This document shows positions 7,816 through 16,683 of a DNA stretch of 48,547 nucleotides, piece after piece. The notes beneath the pieces were generated by a model, which did not search any database, was not told the DNA's origin, and saw nothing but the letters and a program-made list of their open reading frames with translations. The DNA is from Magnetococcales bacterium (GTDB lineage: Bacteria > Pseudomonadota > Magnetococcia > Magnetococcales > UBA8363): positions 1-48,547 of the forward strand of contig JADGCQ010000015.1 of the NCBI GenBank assembly GCA_015228925.1, in the 5' to 3' direction. The position numbers were made by a program, and so were the translations under genes. The first letter of the stretch is position 1. Each line of letters starts with the position of its first letter.

Positions 7816-9771
7816 TTACCCGACAGGGAGGATGATCTCCAACACGGTCCCCCGCCCAGGATGACTTGAACACTGGATGGTCCCTCCCAGAGTTTGCGTC
7901 ACCAGATTATAAACAATATGCATCCCCAAACCGCTCCCTCCACGACTGCGCGCCGTTGTAAAAAAGGGTTCAAAAATGCGCAACCGATCTTCCTCCTCCA
8001 TACCACGACCGCTATCGGAGTATCGGAAAATAACGTTCCCTTCCACCTCTACAATCCTGAAAACGATATCCCCGGACACCATCTCATGAAAACCGTGCAG
8101 CAGGGAATTGATGACAAAGTTGGTGATAATCTGCGAAAAAGCACCCGGATAACTATCGATTTCCAAAGTTTCGGGACAATCCACGGTGACCTTGTGTTGC
8201 GTTTTCTTCAAGTGGGGACGCAAACTGACCAGCGTTTGTTGAATACATTCAGCCAAGTAAAAACGGCGTCGCTGCTCATGGGTACGATCCACGGCTACCT
8301 GTTTGAAACTGCGCACCAGTTCCGCAGCCCGGTTTAAGTTTTGCAAAATCATCTGCGTTGATTCAACCACATCCTTAAAATAAGCCTCCAATTCCGATTT
8401 ACGGAGTGTCCCTTGGGCAAAGTGATCGGCACATCGCACGCTTTGCTGTCGCAGGTAGGACGCCGCCGTCACCCCCGAACCTACCGGAGTATTGATTTCA
8501 TGGGCAACCCCGGCCACCAGGTTACCCAACGACGCCATCTTCTCCGACTCCACAAGCTTTCCTTGTGTACTTTTGACCACTTCGAGGGATTGCCGCAATG
8601 CTTCATTGGCTTTCTGCAACTCTTCCTGACGTGTTTGTTCCCGCTGTCGTGAATGGAGAATCTCCTGAATCATCCATTGAAACTGTTCCCCCATGATCAA
8701 AAGTTGATCACCAGCGGCCACTGTCTGTTTTTTGATCCCTAGTTGTCCGATGGCGGCATCGATCATCCCTTCAGTAAATATCTTTAATCTTCTTGTCAGA
8801 TAATAGACCAGAAGAAAAAATATAATCGTCAGTGCGCCATAGCCAATGGCAAGATGTGTTCGCTCACCGCGGACAATGGAATTGCTTAACCGATCCATTT
8901 CAGCCTTTTCAACCAGTGTGGCAAAATGAATGGGGATATCGATGGAAAAATCATAATCCAAAAATTTTTTTCCAAAAATGGCAAATTGAGGGGTTAATTC
9001 CTCCATTGTCATCCCCGTCGATATGCGGTCGGGACGACTGCTGGCAAAAACCCGGTTGGTTTCGCCGTTAATCAAGGCGACAACGTTGCTTGAATCGGAC
9101 CGTCTGTGAAACAACGATAAAAAATCATCATTTAAGGGAACCACAAAAACTAGGAAAGCCTTGGGATTTTCCGAGGCTTTGTGCCCAGAGATGCCGCTGA
9201 CATTGATCAGATAAATGATTCCCTCATGAGCGGCAATATGGGTGTGTCCAGCGGTATTGAGCAAACGGGGGAGAAAATACGCCAGAACGGTGTGGGGTAA
9301 AGGGGGCAGTTCGGTCCCCTGGAGATAAATCTCTCGCACCCGTTTGTGCGCGTCTAGCAATAGCACGTAGGGGGCGGCAATCAGGTTTCGTGTTACGGAC
9401 GGGGGGGGCAACCAGGATGGGCGATGATCGGTCAATAAAATCGGTTCTCGGTTGGGATGGGCTGCCCAATCTTCCTGCATCCATGCGACCCGATGAACCA
9501 ACGATGCCAGATAAGAGAGGAGCCGAACCGCTTGCTCCTGTCCCCGAAGATAGCCATCAAACAAAAGGCGATCACGTTGTGCCTGCGCCTCAAGATTGGC
9601 CAACTGTTCTTTCTGAAAGATTTCCCTGACCAGCACCGTCTGCCAAACATCGGCGATCAACCATAACAGCCCCCCCATGACCACCGAAACAACCAACGCT
9701 TTGGTTGTCAAGGTTGTTCGCCGCCACAGTCTATCCCAGACAAGGGGAAGATTGACCAACCCAGCCGCCAT
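7816..9771 (-). CDS. Membrane sensor histidine kinase with large periplasmic domain
   Basis: ATG 9771 (651 residues) shares one base with the TGA of the binding-protein gene, which indicates coupled translation. A membrane helix at about 25-47, a periplasmic region of about 260 residues with a Cache-like feel, and a second helix at about 306-327 are followed by a coiled coil. The HisKA segment AGVAHEINTPVG contains His424; the ATPase domain shows FVINSLLHG (N box), DSGRGMEEED and GSGLGMHIV. No receiver domain is attached. Its likely input is the co-encoded periplasmic binding protein. Since only one regulator follows two kinases, it may phosphorylate the KdpE-like regulator, modulate the second kinase, or act on a distant partner. 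Confidence 0.88.
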   Translation of the reverse strand: MAAGLVNLPLVWDRLWRRTTLTTKALVVSVVMGGLLWLIADVWQTVLVREIFQKEQLANLEAQAQRDRLLFDGYLRGQEQAVRLLSYLASLVHRVAWMQEDWAAHPNREPILLTDHRPSWLPPPSVTRNLIAAPYVLLLDAHKRVREIYLQGTELPPLPHTVLAYFLPRLLNTAGHTHIAAHEGIIYLINVSGISGHKASENPKAFLVFVVPLNDDFLSLFHRRSDSSNVVALINGETNRVFASSRPDRISTGMTMEELTPQFAIFGKKFLDYDFSIDIPIHFATLVEKAEMDRLSNSIVRGERTHLAIGYGALTIIFFLLVYYLTRRLKIFTEGMIDAAIGQLGIKKQTVAAGDQLLIMGEQFQWMIQEILHSRQREQTRQEELQKANEALRQSLEVVKSTQGKLVESEKMASLGNLVAGVAHEINTPVGSGVTAASYLRQQSVRCADHFAQGTLRKSELEAYFKDVVESTQMILQNLNRAAELVRSFKQVAVDRTHEQRRRFYLAECIQQTLVSLRPHLKKTQHKVTVDCPETLEIDSYPGAFSQIITNFVINSLLHGFHEMVSGDIVFRIVEVEGNVIFRYSDSGRGMEEEDRLRIFEPFFTTARSRGGSGLGMHIVYNLVTQTLGGTIQCSSHPGRGTVLEIILPVG

Positions 9772-10784
9772 CAAGGCTCTCCGATCAGCTCATCTTCCCG
9801 AAACTTCCAACCTGTTTTTTTCAACGCCGCCGCAGGGACCACATGATGGTCTGGGTCGATTCGTCCCGCGTTGTTCATCAGGAATTGGACCAATGCGTGG
9901 GCTTTTGGGTTGAACGTGTTGGCCGCCGTCCAGGTGGAGACATTATAAACCCAATAAAAGGGGTAGTGTCCTGAACTGACCGCGTTGGCATCCCTGGGAT
10001 CGACGCCATCGATTTTGATCACTTTGACCAAACGTTTGTATTGAGGTTCTTGGACAAGCTGCCAATTTTCTATATAACCGAGCGCACCTGGATTTTTCCC
10101 AACTTGGACAACCATATCAAGAATGGACCCCACTTCGTTGGTCTGCGGTCCAAACATATCTTCGTTATCCAAGATTAAACGCCAGTGTCCTGGTCGCGTT
10201 TTACAATGCAACCGCGTCACCGGACGGATCGGAATATCCTTGCCAAACAGTTTGCCAACCTCTGGAATTTGTGACCAACGGGTCAGTTTTCCCTGGAAAA
10301 TTTTTCGCACCTGTTCGGAAGTCAGGTGATCCACGGGGTCGGAAGCATTCACCAAGAGGGCCATGGGGGAAATTCCAATGGTATGCCAAGCCAATCCTGG
10401 TAGGCGATCCATCTCCCCGGCGGGACAACAGGAACCACCTACATCCACCTCTTTACGTACTACCCCCTCGGCGGCAGGACCGCAAGTGCCTTCACGAACC
10501 GACACCTTGATATGGTTTACTTTGGCAAATTCCTCCACCAGCGGCGTCAACCCAGGATAGATGTTTTGGTCCAATAAAAGTGCCACATCGACTCCGGCAT
10601 CTTTGTCCCTGTAACGAATAGGTCGATCAAGCCACTCCTGCGTTTGTTGGCTGATCTCTTCGGGATTGGAAAACGCCTGCCCCTTCAACACACTGGGCGC
10701 ATCCATTTCTCCCCACACTTGCGCTGGGGCAGTGATGACAAACCAGGAAAAAACTAATAAGATAAAACCAAAAGTACGATTCAT
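9771..10784 (-). CDS. PstS-like periplasmic substrate-binding protein
   Basis: ATG 10784 follows a G-rich ribosome site and begins a signal peptide (MNRTFGFILLVFSWFVITAP, likely cleaved near AQVWG). The 337-residue product resembles phosphate-type solute-binding proteins: LALLVN-type segments around GISPMALLVNASDPVDHLTS and the FQGKLTRWSQI motif are typical of the PstS/PBP-like group. Unusual are cysteines in GTCGPAA, GGSCCPAGE and RLHCKTR, which could form disulfides or bind a metal. There are no transporter permease or ATPase genes beside it; instead it is the first gene of an operon with two kinases and a regulator, so it is probably a sensing rather than a transport component. The ligand is unknown. 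Confidence 0.8.
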   Translation of the reverse strand: MNRTFGFILLVFSWFVITAPAQVWGEMDAPSVLKGQAFSNPEEISQQTQEWLDRPIRYRDKDAGVDVALLLDQNIYPGLTPLVEEFAKVNHIKVSVREGTCGPAAEGVVRKEVDVGGSCCPAGEMDRLPGLAWHTIGISPMALLVNASDPVDHLTSEQVRKIFQGKLTRWSQIPEVGKLFGKDIPIRPVTRLHCKTRPGHWRLILDNEDMFGPQTNEVGSILDMVVQVGKNPGALGYIENWQLVQEPQYKRLVKVIKIDGVDPRDANAVSSGHYPFYWVYNVSTWTAANTFNPKAHALVQFLMNNAGRIDPDHHVVPAAALKKTGWKFREDELIGEP

Positions 10785-10941
10785 GACACCCCCCCAACGG
10801 TCGAATTCACGAGACATCCATTGACCCTCGGCCTGAAATGATGAACCACTATGAATCAAAATGCACCAAAAACTTTGCATAGGATGGGGGGACTTGGAAT
10901 TTTTCTCCCATTTATTTTTCAAAATGGTCCCGTTTTCTTGT

Positions 10942-11556
10942 TCATCGTTGCGCAACACCTCGAAACAGAAAACTGAGAGGTCCCGCTCCGTTCATGGCAC
11001 CGGTCTCACAAGAAATCATTCGGAAACCAGCATTTAAAATAAGTTTGTCCATTGGACGGTTGAGATGGCACCCTCCCCCGATCTTTTTCCATAGCGGGTT
11101 CAGGGTATTTTGCACCATTTGGACGGTGCGGTCGGGCGAACGGCCATGTTCGATGAATAAAAACTGACCGTTGGGCTTTAATACCCGAAAAATCTCTGAT
11201 AAGGCTCTCCGAACATCGGGAACCGTACACAGAGTCCACGTAGAAATTACCGTATCCATGGATTGGCTTTCGAGTGGAATGTGTTCTGCCGTCATCCCTA
11301 TCCATGCAACGGGGAATGTAACAAAAGGTATTTTGTCGATGGCTTTCTGCTTCAGATGTTCGGCGGGTTCCAATCCAAATAGGTGTTCCACATGCGGTGA
11401 ATAATAAGGTAGGTTAAAGCCGGATCCCATACCGATCTCCAAAACCTTACCGGTGGCTTTTGGAACGATTCTGGCGCGTTCTGCCGCAAAGATGGCTTTT
11501 CCCATGATTCGGTTGATTGCCCAGGGGAGGATCCATTCGTTATAAAAGGCTATCAT
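10942..11556 (-). CDS. Class I SAM-dependent methyltransferase
   Basis: This 204-residue protein has the Rossmann methyltransferase signature VLEIGMGSGFNLPYY near residue 39 (SAM-binding motif I), an acidic motif II (LFGLEPAE), and STWTLCTVPDVRRAL/FRVLKPNGQFLFIEHG for motifs III-IV. It is close to UbiE/Methyltransf_11-type small-molecule or lipid methylases. The substrate cannot be told. It is separated by 158 bases from the binding-protein gene downstream, so it may have its own promoter or share a weak readthrough transcript. Confidence 0.85.
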   Translation of the reverse strand: MIAFYNEWILPWAINRIMGKAIFAAERARIVPKATGKVLEIGMGSGFNLPYYSPHVEHLFGLEPAEHLKQKAIDKIPFVTFPVAWIGMTAEHIPLESQSMDTVISTWTLCTVPDVRRALSEIFRVLKPNGQFLFIEHGRSPDRTVQMVQNTLNPLWKKIGGGCHLNRPMDKLILNAGFRMISCETGAMNGAGPLSFLFRGVAQR

Positions 11557-11620
11557 TCACATATCCATTGGAAACATGGTCAAAGTTGCAGAGTAACATC
11601 ATCATCATGGCCCCCCAAAA

Positions 11621-11648
11621 AAAAGGGCGCACCGAAGTGCGCCCTTTT
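11621..11648 (-). terminator. Intrinsic terminator of the lipoprotein gene
   Basis: On the minus strand AAAAGGGCGCAC, loop TTCG, and GTGCGCCCTTTT form a perfect 12-base-pair stem with a stable UUCG tetraloop, followed by further T residues. It lies 22 bases beyond the lipoprotein stop codon and insulates the methyltransferase gene from that transcript. This is the clearest intrinsic terminator in the window. Confidence 0.92.
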
Positions 11649-11669
11649 GAAACAAAAACTGACTGATAC

Positions 11670-13547
11670 TTACTTCGCCGTAAAGGTACCTTGAACACGG
11701 CTGAAGCTCGATGCCGTGCTGCTGTTCGCAGGGGTACCCGACAGGGAAATCCCGCTGAAGTCGATCGAATAGGCGTAGGAACCAGCACTGCTCGGACTCG
11801 TCAAGGCCGTAGCGAGAGTGGAACCACCTTTCGTCGTTGCTGTGTTAAACAACTCGGCGATTTGGAACTGCAAAGTACCCGCCTTGGAGGATTGGTTGGA
11901 GCCGGAAGAGGTCACCATCAAGCTACCCACCGAAGTGCTGGAAAGGGTCGCCGCCGAAGAGGACGTCGCCGTCGCACTGTAGTAGGTCACCGAGGCCCCA
12001 GTCGGTTGGGTCAGGGTCAAAGTCGTCCCATTGCTGCTCCAAGGTACGTTGAACGAAGCAGAGATAGCACGCTCACCAGAACTGCGGGTAGAGTCAGAGC
12101 CATCAATGAGAGACATGGTGATTCCCGCAGTACCCGACCCGGCAGGAACACTCTTCAGATTAAAGTTAACCACCGGCGGTGTGGCCGACGCACTGGTACT
12201 CGAACTTGCCAAAAGACTCAAGTTGGAGGCACTGACAGTGCTGGTCGAAGGCAACGACACAGTCAGGACGCTGGACGCAATGGATGGAGTCGAAGGGGTC
12301 AAAGTTGTTGCGGTATTGCTCGGATAGTCCGTCAACGTAATGGTGCTGAGCGTAACGTTGAAGGTGGAGGCATTCACGAACGCATTGTTGGCCGCAGAGA
12401 CATCCGCAGACAAGGCAGAAACCTTGCTGGAGTCAAAAGTCAACGGACGGCTGCTGACAGCGGTTGAAGTCGTAAGGTCCGAAGAAATACCCAACTGGGA
12501 AAGTGACGTTACATTGTAAAGGGCAAGAGTCGCCGTCTTGGCGTTATCCCACTGAGCCGTGGCAACCGTGCTGGCTTTTACGTTATCAAAGCTGGCGGTC
12601 GCATTCTTGTTGACCCCGGTAACGGAACTCTTGATGGCCGACAAGGCAGAGGTTGCGGTACCGCTCTGGTTGGTAACGTTCAAACCGCCGCTGGAGAAGA
12701 TTTCGTTAAGGACAAACAAGGCGTAAGACTGGGCGTAGGCACGGATACTGGCCATACTGAAGCCAGAGATGTCCGAACTGAGAGCCGTGGTACCCGAGTT
12801 GCCGTCCAGAGTGTTATCGGAAAGGTCTTTACCCAGGAGTTTGAAGATCGAGCCAATGTTGCTAGAGGAGACGCCACCAGCCTGCTTGGCGACGCGACGA
12901 ACGGTTTCCGAAAGGGATTCAGACGCTTGGATGAAGGTCGCGTAGTTGGTCGAACCCAACGTGGCGGTGATGGGGTTGAAGCTACTGGTCGTCGTCCCAT
13001 CGGTGTTGGAATCAATACCAAAGCCAAAGTTGCTAAGGACCGTGCTGGCACTGGTCGTGATGCTGCTGGCAACGTTGCTGGTGGTGATATTGGCAGCGGA
13101 CAAGCTAGCGGAATCCCCGACCAAAGCGTAGTAAATCAGGGTCGAGAAGGGCGAAATATTCGCAACCGACTGGCTGGTGGAACCAACGATGGAGCGCATG
13201 TTGGTCTGCGGAACCGTTACACCCATGGTGCTGTGTACGGAGTCGGTACCGCCCGAAAGCTCGATGGCCAGCGGCGGGGTACAGGTGCCAATGCTCAAGC
13301 TGAAGGTGGCGTCGGAACCTGTCGTCGTCCCAGCGGCAGAACATTTGGTGCCGTCAGCATTGTAGACGATGACGCTGGCACTGCCCACCGGGCCTTCAAC
13401 GGCCAGACCAGAGACAGAACCGGATGATGTGGAGGAAGAAGAGCTTCCACCACCGCCGCCGCAGGCAGCCACGCCAACGGTGAAGGCAGCAGCTAAGGTC
13501 AACATGGTTACTTTTTTGGACATGGTATTGAATCCCCAATGTTCCAT
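11670..13547 (-). CDS. Large Ser/Thr-rich lipoprotein, unknown function
   Basis: This encodes 625 residues. The ATG at 13547 has AAGGAG nine bases upstream; a second ATG eight codons later (MSKKVTML) would also give a signal peptide. LTLAAAFTVGVAAC is a lipobox, so Cys is lipidated, and the mature protein begins with GGGGG and a serine tract as a flexible tether. The remainder is very rich in Ser, Thr and Ala with many beta-strand-like stretches; the first part (about 45-130) resembles a carboxypeptidase-like or Ig-like beta fold. It has its own terminator and is well separated from neighbours, so it is monocistronic. It may be a surface-exposed structural or adhesion lipoprotein; no specific family is recognised. 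Confidence 0.8.
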   Translation of the reverse strand: MEHWGFNTMSKKVTMLTLAAAFTVGVAACGGGGGSSSSSTSSGSVSGLAVEGPVGSASVIVYNADGTKCSAAGTTTGSDATFSLSIGTCTPPLAIELSGGTDSVHSTMGVTVPQTNMRSIVGSTSQSVANISPFSTLIYYALVGDSASLSAANITTSNVASSITTSASTVLSNFGFGIDSNTDGTTTSSFNPITATLGSTNYATFIQASESLSETVRRVAKQAGGVSSSNIGSIFKLLGKDLSDNTLDGNSGTTALSSDISGFSMASIRAYAQSYALFVLNEIFSSGGLNVTNQSGTATSALSAIKSSVTGVNKNATASFDNVKASTVATAQWDNAKTATLALYNVTSLSQLGISSDLTTSTAVSSRPLTFDSSKVSALSADVSAANNAFVNASTFNVTLSTITLTDYPSNTATTLTPSTPSIASSVLTVSLPSTSTVSASNLSLLASSSTSASATPPVVNFNLKSVPAGSGTAGITMSLIDGSDSTRSSGERAISASFNVPWSSNGTTLTLTQPTGASVTYYSATATSSSAATLSSTSVGSLMVTSSGSNQSSKAGTLQFQIAELFNTATTKGGSTLATALTSPSSAGSYAYSIDFSGISLSGTPANSSTASSFSRVQGTFTAK

Positions 13548-14046
13548 GGCAGATCACTCCTTTTTAGGTTGAAGTCCCCATGAAGGGGATAGTCCGCAAT
13601 AATTGGATATTGTTAGTGACGGAAAGGTACAGGAAAGTTTTAAAAGTTCCAATGGTAAAAATACAAGCCCCCATTTCATGACACGACAAAAAAACACGAC
13701 AAAAAACCAAGGCACTCACCCCCAAACAGGCCCAAGACCGAGAGTGGTGGGGATTCTGCCAGATGATAAGATCCACTGTCAATAAAAAAATGTTGGCCAG
13801 CGGCAGAAAAAAACGACCGAACGACTAAACCATCCACAGAACAAGCCCCCATCGACTTTCCCGCCGTTAACCTTGAGAAAAAGTACTCGCCCACGGGAAG
13901 GATGTGCGCAAGGTAGCTGAGTCATCGCTGAAAGGGAAGGGTTCATGTTTGGCAATGAGCGGAATTTCTCGAAATTGAAGGGAAATCATGCAAATTTTCT
14001 TTAGAATACAAGAAACTTTACATTCATGAATCCTGGTGCCCCGGAG
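13548..14046. other. Intergenic region between lipoprotein gene and gltX
   Basis: About 500 bases with no convincing gene. The lipoprotein ribosome site lies at 13557-13562 and its promoter is presumably just beyond. Short frames of 13-19 codons on the plus strand near 13940-14030 have purine-rich leaders but are too short to support. No repeat of the accessory-region family is found here. Confidence 0.4.
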
Positions 14047-15477
14047 TCAATTCGCCTGTGTACGTAGCGCGTTGTGAAAAAAAATCAAACCAGCTTTTAG
14101 TCTTGAAACGGCTTTTGCTCTCCCCAAAAGCAGCAAGGTTTCGTGGATCCCTGGTGACGTTGTGGTCCCCGTAAGGGCCAGACGCACAGGTTGTGCCAAC
14201 TTGCCCATTTTTAGCTGGAACTCTTCGAGAACCGACTTGAATGTGTGTTCGATCGATGGGTGGTCCCATGTTGATTCATCCAATGCTTCCAGTTTTGTAC
14301 AGAGACTTTCCAAGGGGCGGTGCAAGTCGGGGGAAACATGGCGGCGAACCCCTTCCTCATCGTAGTGGTGGATCGTATCGATGAGAAGAAAGCGGCATTT
14401 TTCTGACATTTCCACCATGGTTTTACAACGTTCTTGAAAATGGGGAATGATGGTGCGGAGCCGTTCCTGGCCTGGGTTGGTGAGGCCCAGTCGATTGAGA
14501 TGCCAGGAGAGTTCGGATACAAGGTCATCCGGTTTTGCGGCGCGGATATGTTGCCCATTCAGCCACAGCAGTTTTTCCATGTTGAAAATGGTGGCCGAGC
14601 GTCCAAGCCGTCGCACGTCGAACAAAGATTCCAATTCCTGCATGGTGAAAATTTCCTGGTCGCCGTGGGACCAGCCCAACCGTACCAAGTAATTGTTGAC
14701 CGCCGCAGGGAGGAAACCACTTTCACGGTAATGCAAAACGCTGACCGCCCCATGACGTTTGGACAGTTTGGCACCATCGGCACCATGGAGCAGGGGCATA
14801 TGGGCATATTGGGGTCTCTGATAGCCCAAGGCTTCCAGCAGATGGATCTGACGGGGGGTGTTGGAGATGTGGTCCTCGCCGCGCAAAACCAGGGTGATCC
14901 CCATGTCGTGATCATCGACCACCACCGCCAGATTATAGGTCGGAGAATGATCGGAGCGAACCAGGATAAGATCATCCAATTCATTGTTGTCGAATCGTAT
15001 TGTCCCCTGGATCATGTCGTCCCAAGCCACTTCTCCGGTTTGTGGGGTCTTGAAGCGAATGACCGACGGTGCGGACCCTAACGCGGCGGGATCCCGGTCA
15101 CGGCACCGGCCATCATAGCGCGGTTTGATCCCTTTGTTGCGTTGTTCTTCACGCATGGCATCCAATTCTTCCACGCTACAGATGCAACGATACGCCTTTC
15201 CTTCCGCAAGAAGCCGGTGTGCCTCCTCCAGATGACGCGCATGATGGGCGGATTGGAAAAAGGGGCCTTCATCTGGGGTAAGCCCCATCCATCGCATCCC
15301 CTCCAAAATCGCATCGACCGCTTCCTGTGAGGAGCGTTGACGGTCGGTGTCTTCGATGCGCAAGACCGTGGTTCCGCCATGGGCACGGGCATGTAAATGG
15401 CAAAACAACGCGGTCCTGGCACCGCCAATATGTAAAAATCCGGTGGGAGAGGGGGCAAAACGGGTTCTGAGAGCCAT
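14047..15477 (-). CDS. gltX: Glutamyl-tRNA synthetase
   Basis: This class I aminoacyl-tRNA synthetase charges tRNA-Glu. ATG 15477 gives the usual start MALRTRFAPSPTGFLHIGGA (476 residues, normal length); thirteen extra codons upstream in frame are not typical. The ATP-binding HIGH motif appears as HIGG, as in many bacterial GluRS, and the KMSKS loop as KLSKRHGA near residue 240. The anticodon-binding helical domain fills the C-terminal third. It is divergent from the SEC-C gene; the 213 bases between them should hold both promoters. Confidence 0.96.
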   Translation of the reverse strand: MALRTRFAPSPTGFLHIGGARTALFCHLHARAHGGTTVLRIEDTDRQRSSQEAVDAILEGMRWMGLTPDEGPFFQSAHHARHLEEAHRLLAEGKAYRCICSVEELDAMREEQRNKGIKPRYDGRCRDRDPAALGSAPSVIRFKTPQTGEVAWDDMIQGTIRFDNNELDDLILVRSDHSPTYNLAVVVDDHDMGITLVLRGEDHISNTPRQIHLLEALGYQRPQYAHMPLLHGADGAKLSKRHGAVSVLHYRESGFLPAAVNNYLVRLGWSHGDQEIFTMQELESLFDVRRLGRSATIFNMEKLLWLNGQHIRAAKPDDLVSELSWHLNRLGLTNPGQERLRTIIPHFQERCKTMVEMSEKCRFLLIDTIHHYDEEGVRRHVSPDLHRPLESLCTKLEALDESTWDHPSIEHTFKSVLEEFQLKMGKLAQPVRLALTGTTTSPGIHETLLLLGRAKAVSRLKAGLIFFHNALRTQAN

Positions 15478-15690
15478 GGAAATCTTTAAACCTTTCGTTA
15501 AAATCTTGGGAGCCATTGAAAGAAACGCGAATAGACTACATCATGAGGGGGCTGTGTGTCATGTTCTTGTATCCTGGCTTCCTGGCCAGGGGTTGATTTA
15601 GAATCCACCACTTTACTTTAATAGAGATCCGATTATGGCCGTTTATGGGTCGAAAGCGTCTTCCAAGGAAAGGAAAAGGAGCCAGTTGCC

Positions 15691-16683
15691 GTGGGAACAC
15701 CAAAAGATTTGAATAATCCCGGAGTGTATGCCGAAGCCCTTTATCAGGCGGCCAGAATGGGGGATGCCGAAGATTTGGCGCGGTGGTTGGCCGATGATCC
15801 AGAGGCTCACCAGGGGCCGTTCTGGAAATGGTTCCTCCATTTTGCCGAACGGCTTATGGATATGGCACCGGATCCAGAACGTGGGTTTGTCGTGCGTGAT
15901 CGGCGTACCGCCCAGCCTCCAAGAATTGGCCGTAACGATGTGTGTCCCTGTGGATCGGGCAAAAAATTCAAGCAGTGCCATTTGGGCCAGGAAAGCACTG
16001 TCTCCTGGAAACTGGGTTCGCCGACACCGGCGATTCGGGCTATGGCGACCTCCCGTTTGATCCACGAATGCTCCCTGGAGACCCTGGACCGGGTTCCCCG
16101 TGACAAAGCCAGTGCTATGGTCTTGACGGAAATGGCGGCTACGTACCACGGTCATGGCCAGATTGAAAAGGCCCTCGAACTCCTTTCCGGCGTATTGCGC
16201 GACGAACGTGATGATCCCTACCTCTTGTGGGATTATTGGATTGCGCGCTATGCCGAATGGTTGGTGGAAGCGGCCCGGGAAAAAGAGGGCGAACAATTCC
16301 TGCTGGATGAATATGACCATCCGCGCAAGGTCACCCAATGGCAGGTGGCCCAAAAACTGGCGGCGTTCTACATCGACCTGGGCGATACCGAAAACGCCGA
16401 TACCTGGGTGAACGTCGCCATGGAAGGCAATCCTGGTAATCCGTTCAACCATTACCTCAAAGGGATGTTGCTGCACTATGTCGAATCCTGGGATGCGGCG
16501 GTGGCATCCTATACCCAGGCCGAGCAGTTGATGGCCGATTTCCGAGATGAAGAAAAAATTTATATGAACCAACTGGTTTCCGAATCATTGGAGCGGGCAA
16601 GAAACCATCAACCCCTGGAGGATGAACCCGATGATGCCCCCGATCAGGATGGCGATGATCGGGGGCAGGATCAGACACCATGA
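15691..16683 (+). CDS. SEC-C motif and TPR-like protein
   Basis: GTG 15691 is preceded by AAGGAG about ten bases upstream, giving a 330-residue protein. The SEC-C zinc motif RNDVCPCGSGKKFKQCH lies near residues 78-95 with the C-x-C...C-H ligands, as at the tail of SecA and in many stand-alone proteins. From about 130 onward helical repeats resemble TPR units (AATYHGHGQIEKALELL, AAFYIDLGDTENADTW, LHYVESWDAAVASYTQ). The C-terminus is strongly acidic. Its stop overlaps the aspS start by four bases (ATGA), implying translational coupling. It may be an adaptor in protein handling or translation; the precise role is unknown. Confidence 0.85.
   Translation: MGTPKDLNNPGVYAEALYQAARMGDAEDLARWLADDPEAHQGPFWKWFLHFAERLMDMAPDPERGFVVRDRRTAQPPRIGRNDVCPCGSGKKFKQCHLGQESTVSWKLGSPTPAIRAMATSRLIHECSLETLDRVPRDKASAMVLTEMAATYHGHGQIEKALELLSGVLRDERDDPYLLWDYWIARYAEWLVEAAREKEGEQFLLDEYDHPRKVTQWQVAQKLAAFYIDLGDTENADTWVNVAMEGNPGNPFNHYLKGMLLHYVESWDAAVASYTQAEQLMADFRDEEKIYMNQLVSESLERARNHQPLEDEPDDAPDQDGDDRGQDQTP

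Noticed and set aside
11691-12467. 258-codon frame opposite the lipoprotein gene
   Set aside because: Arg/Gly-rich product is what the Ser/Thr-rich gene gives when read antisense; no ribosome site or domain.
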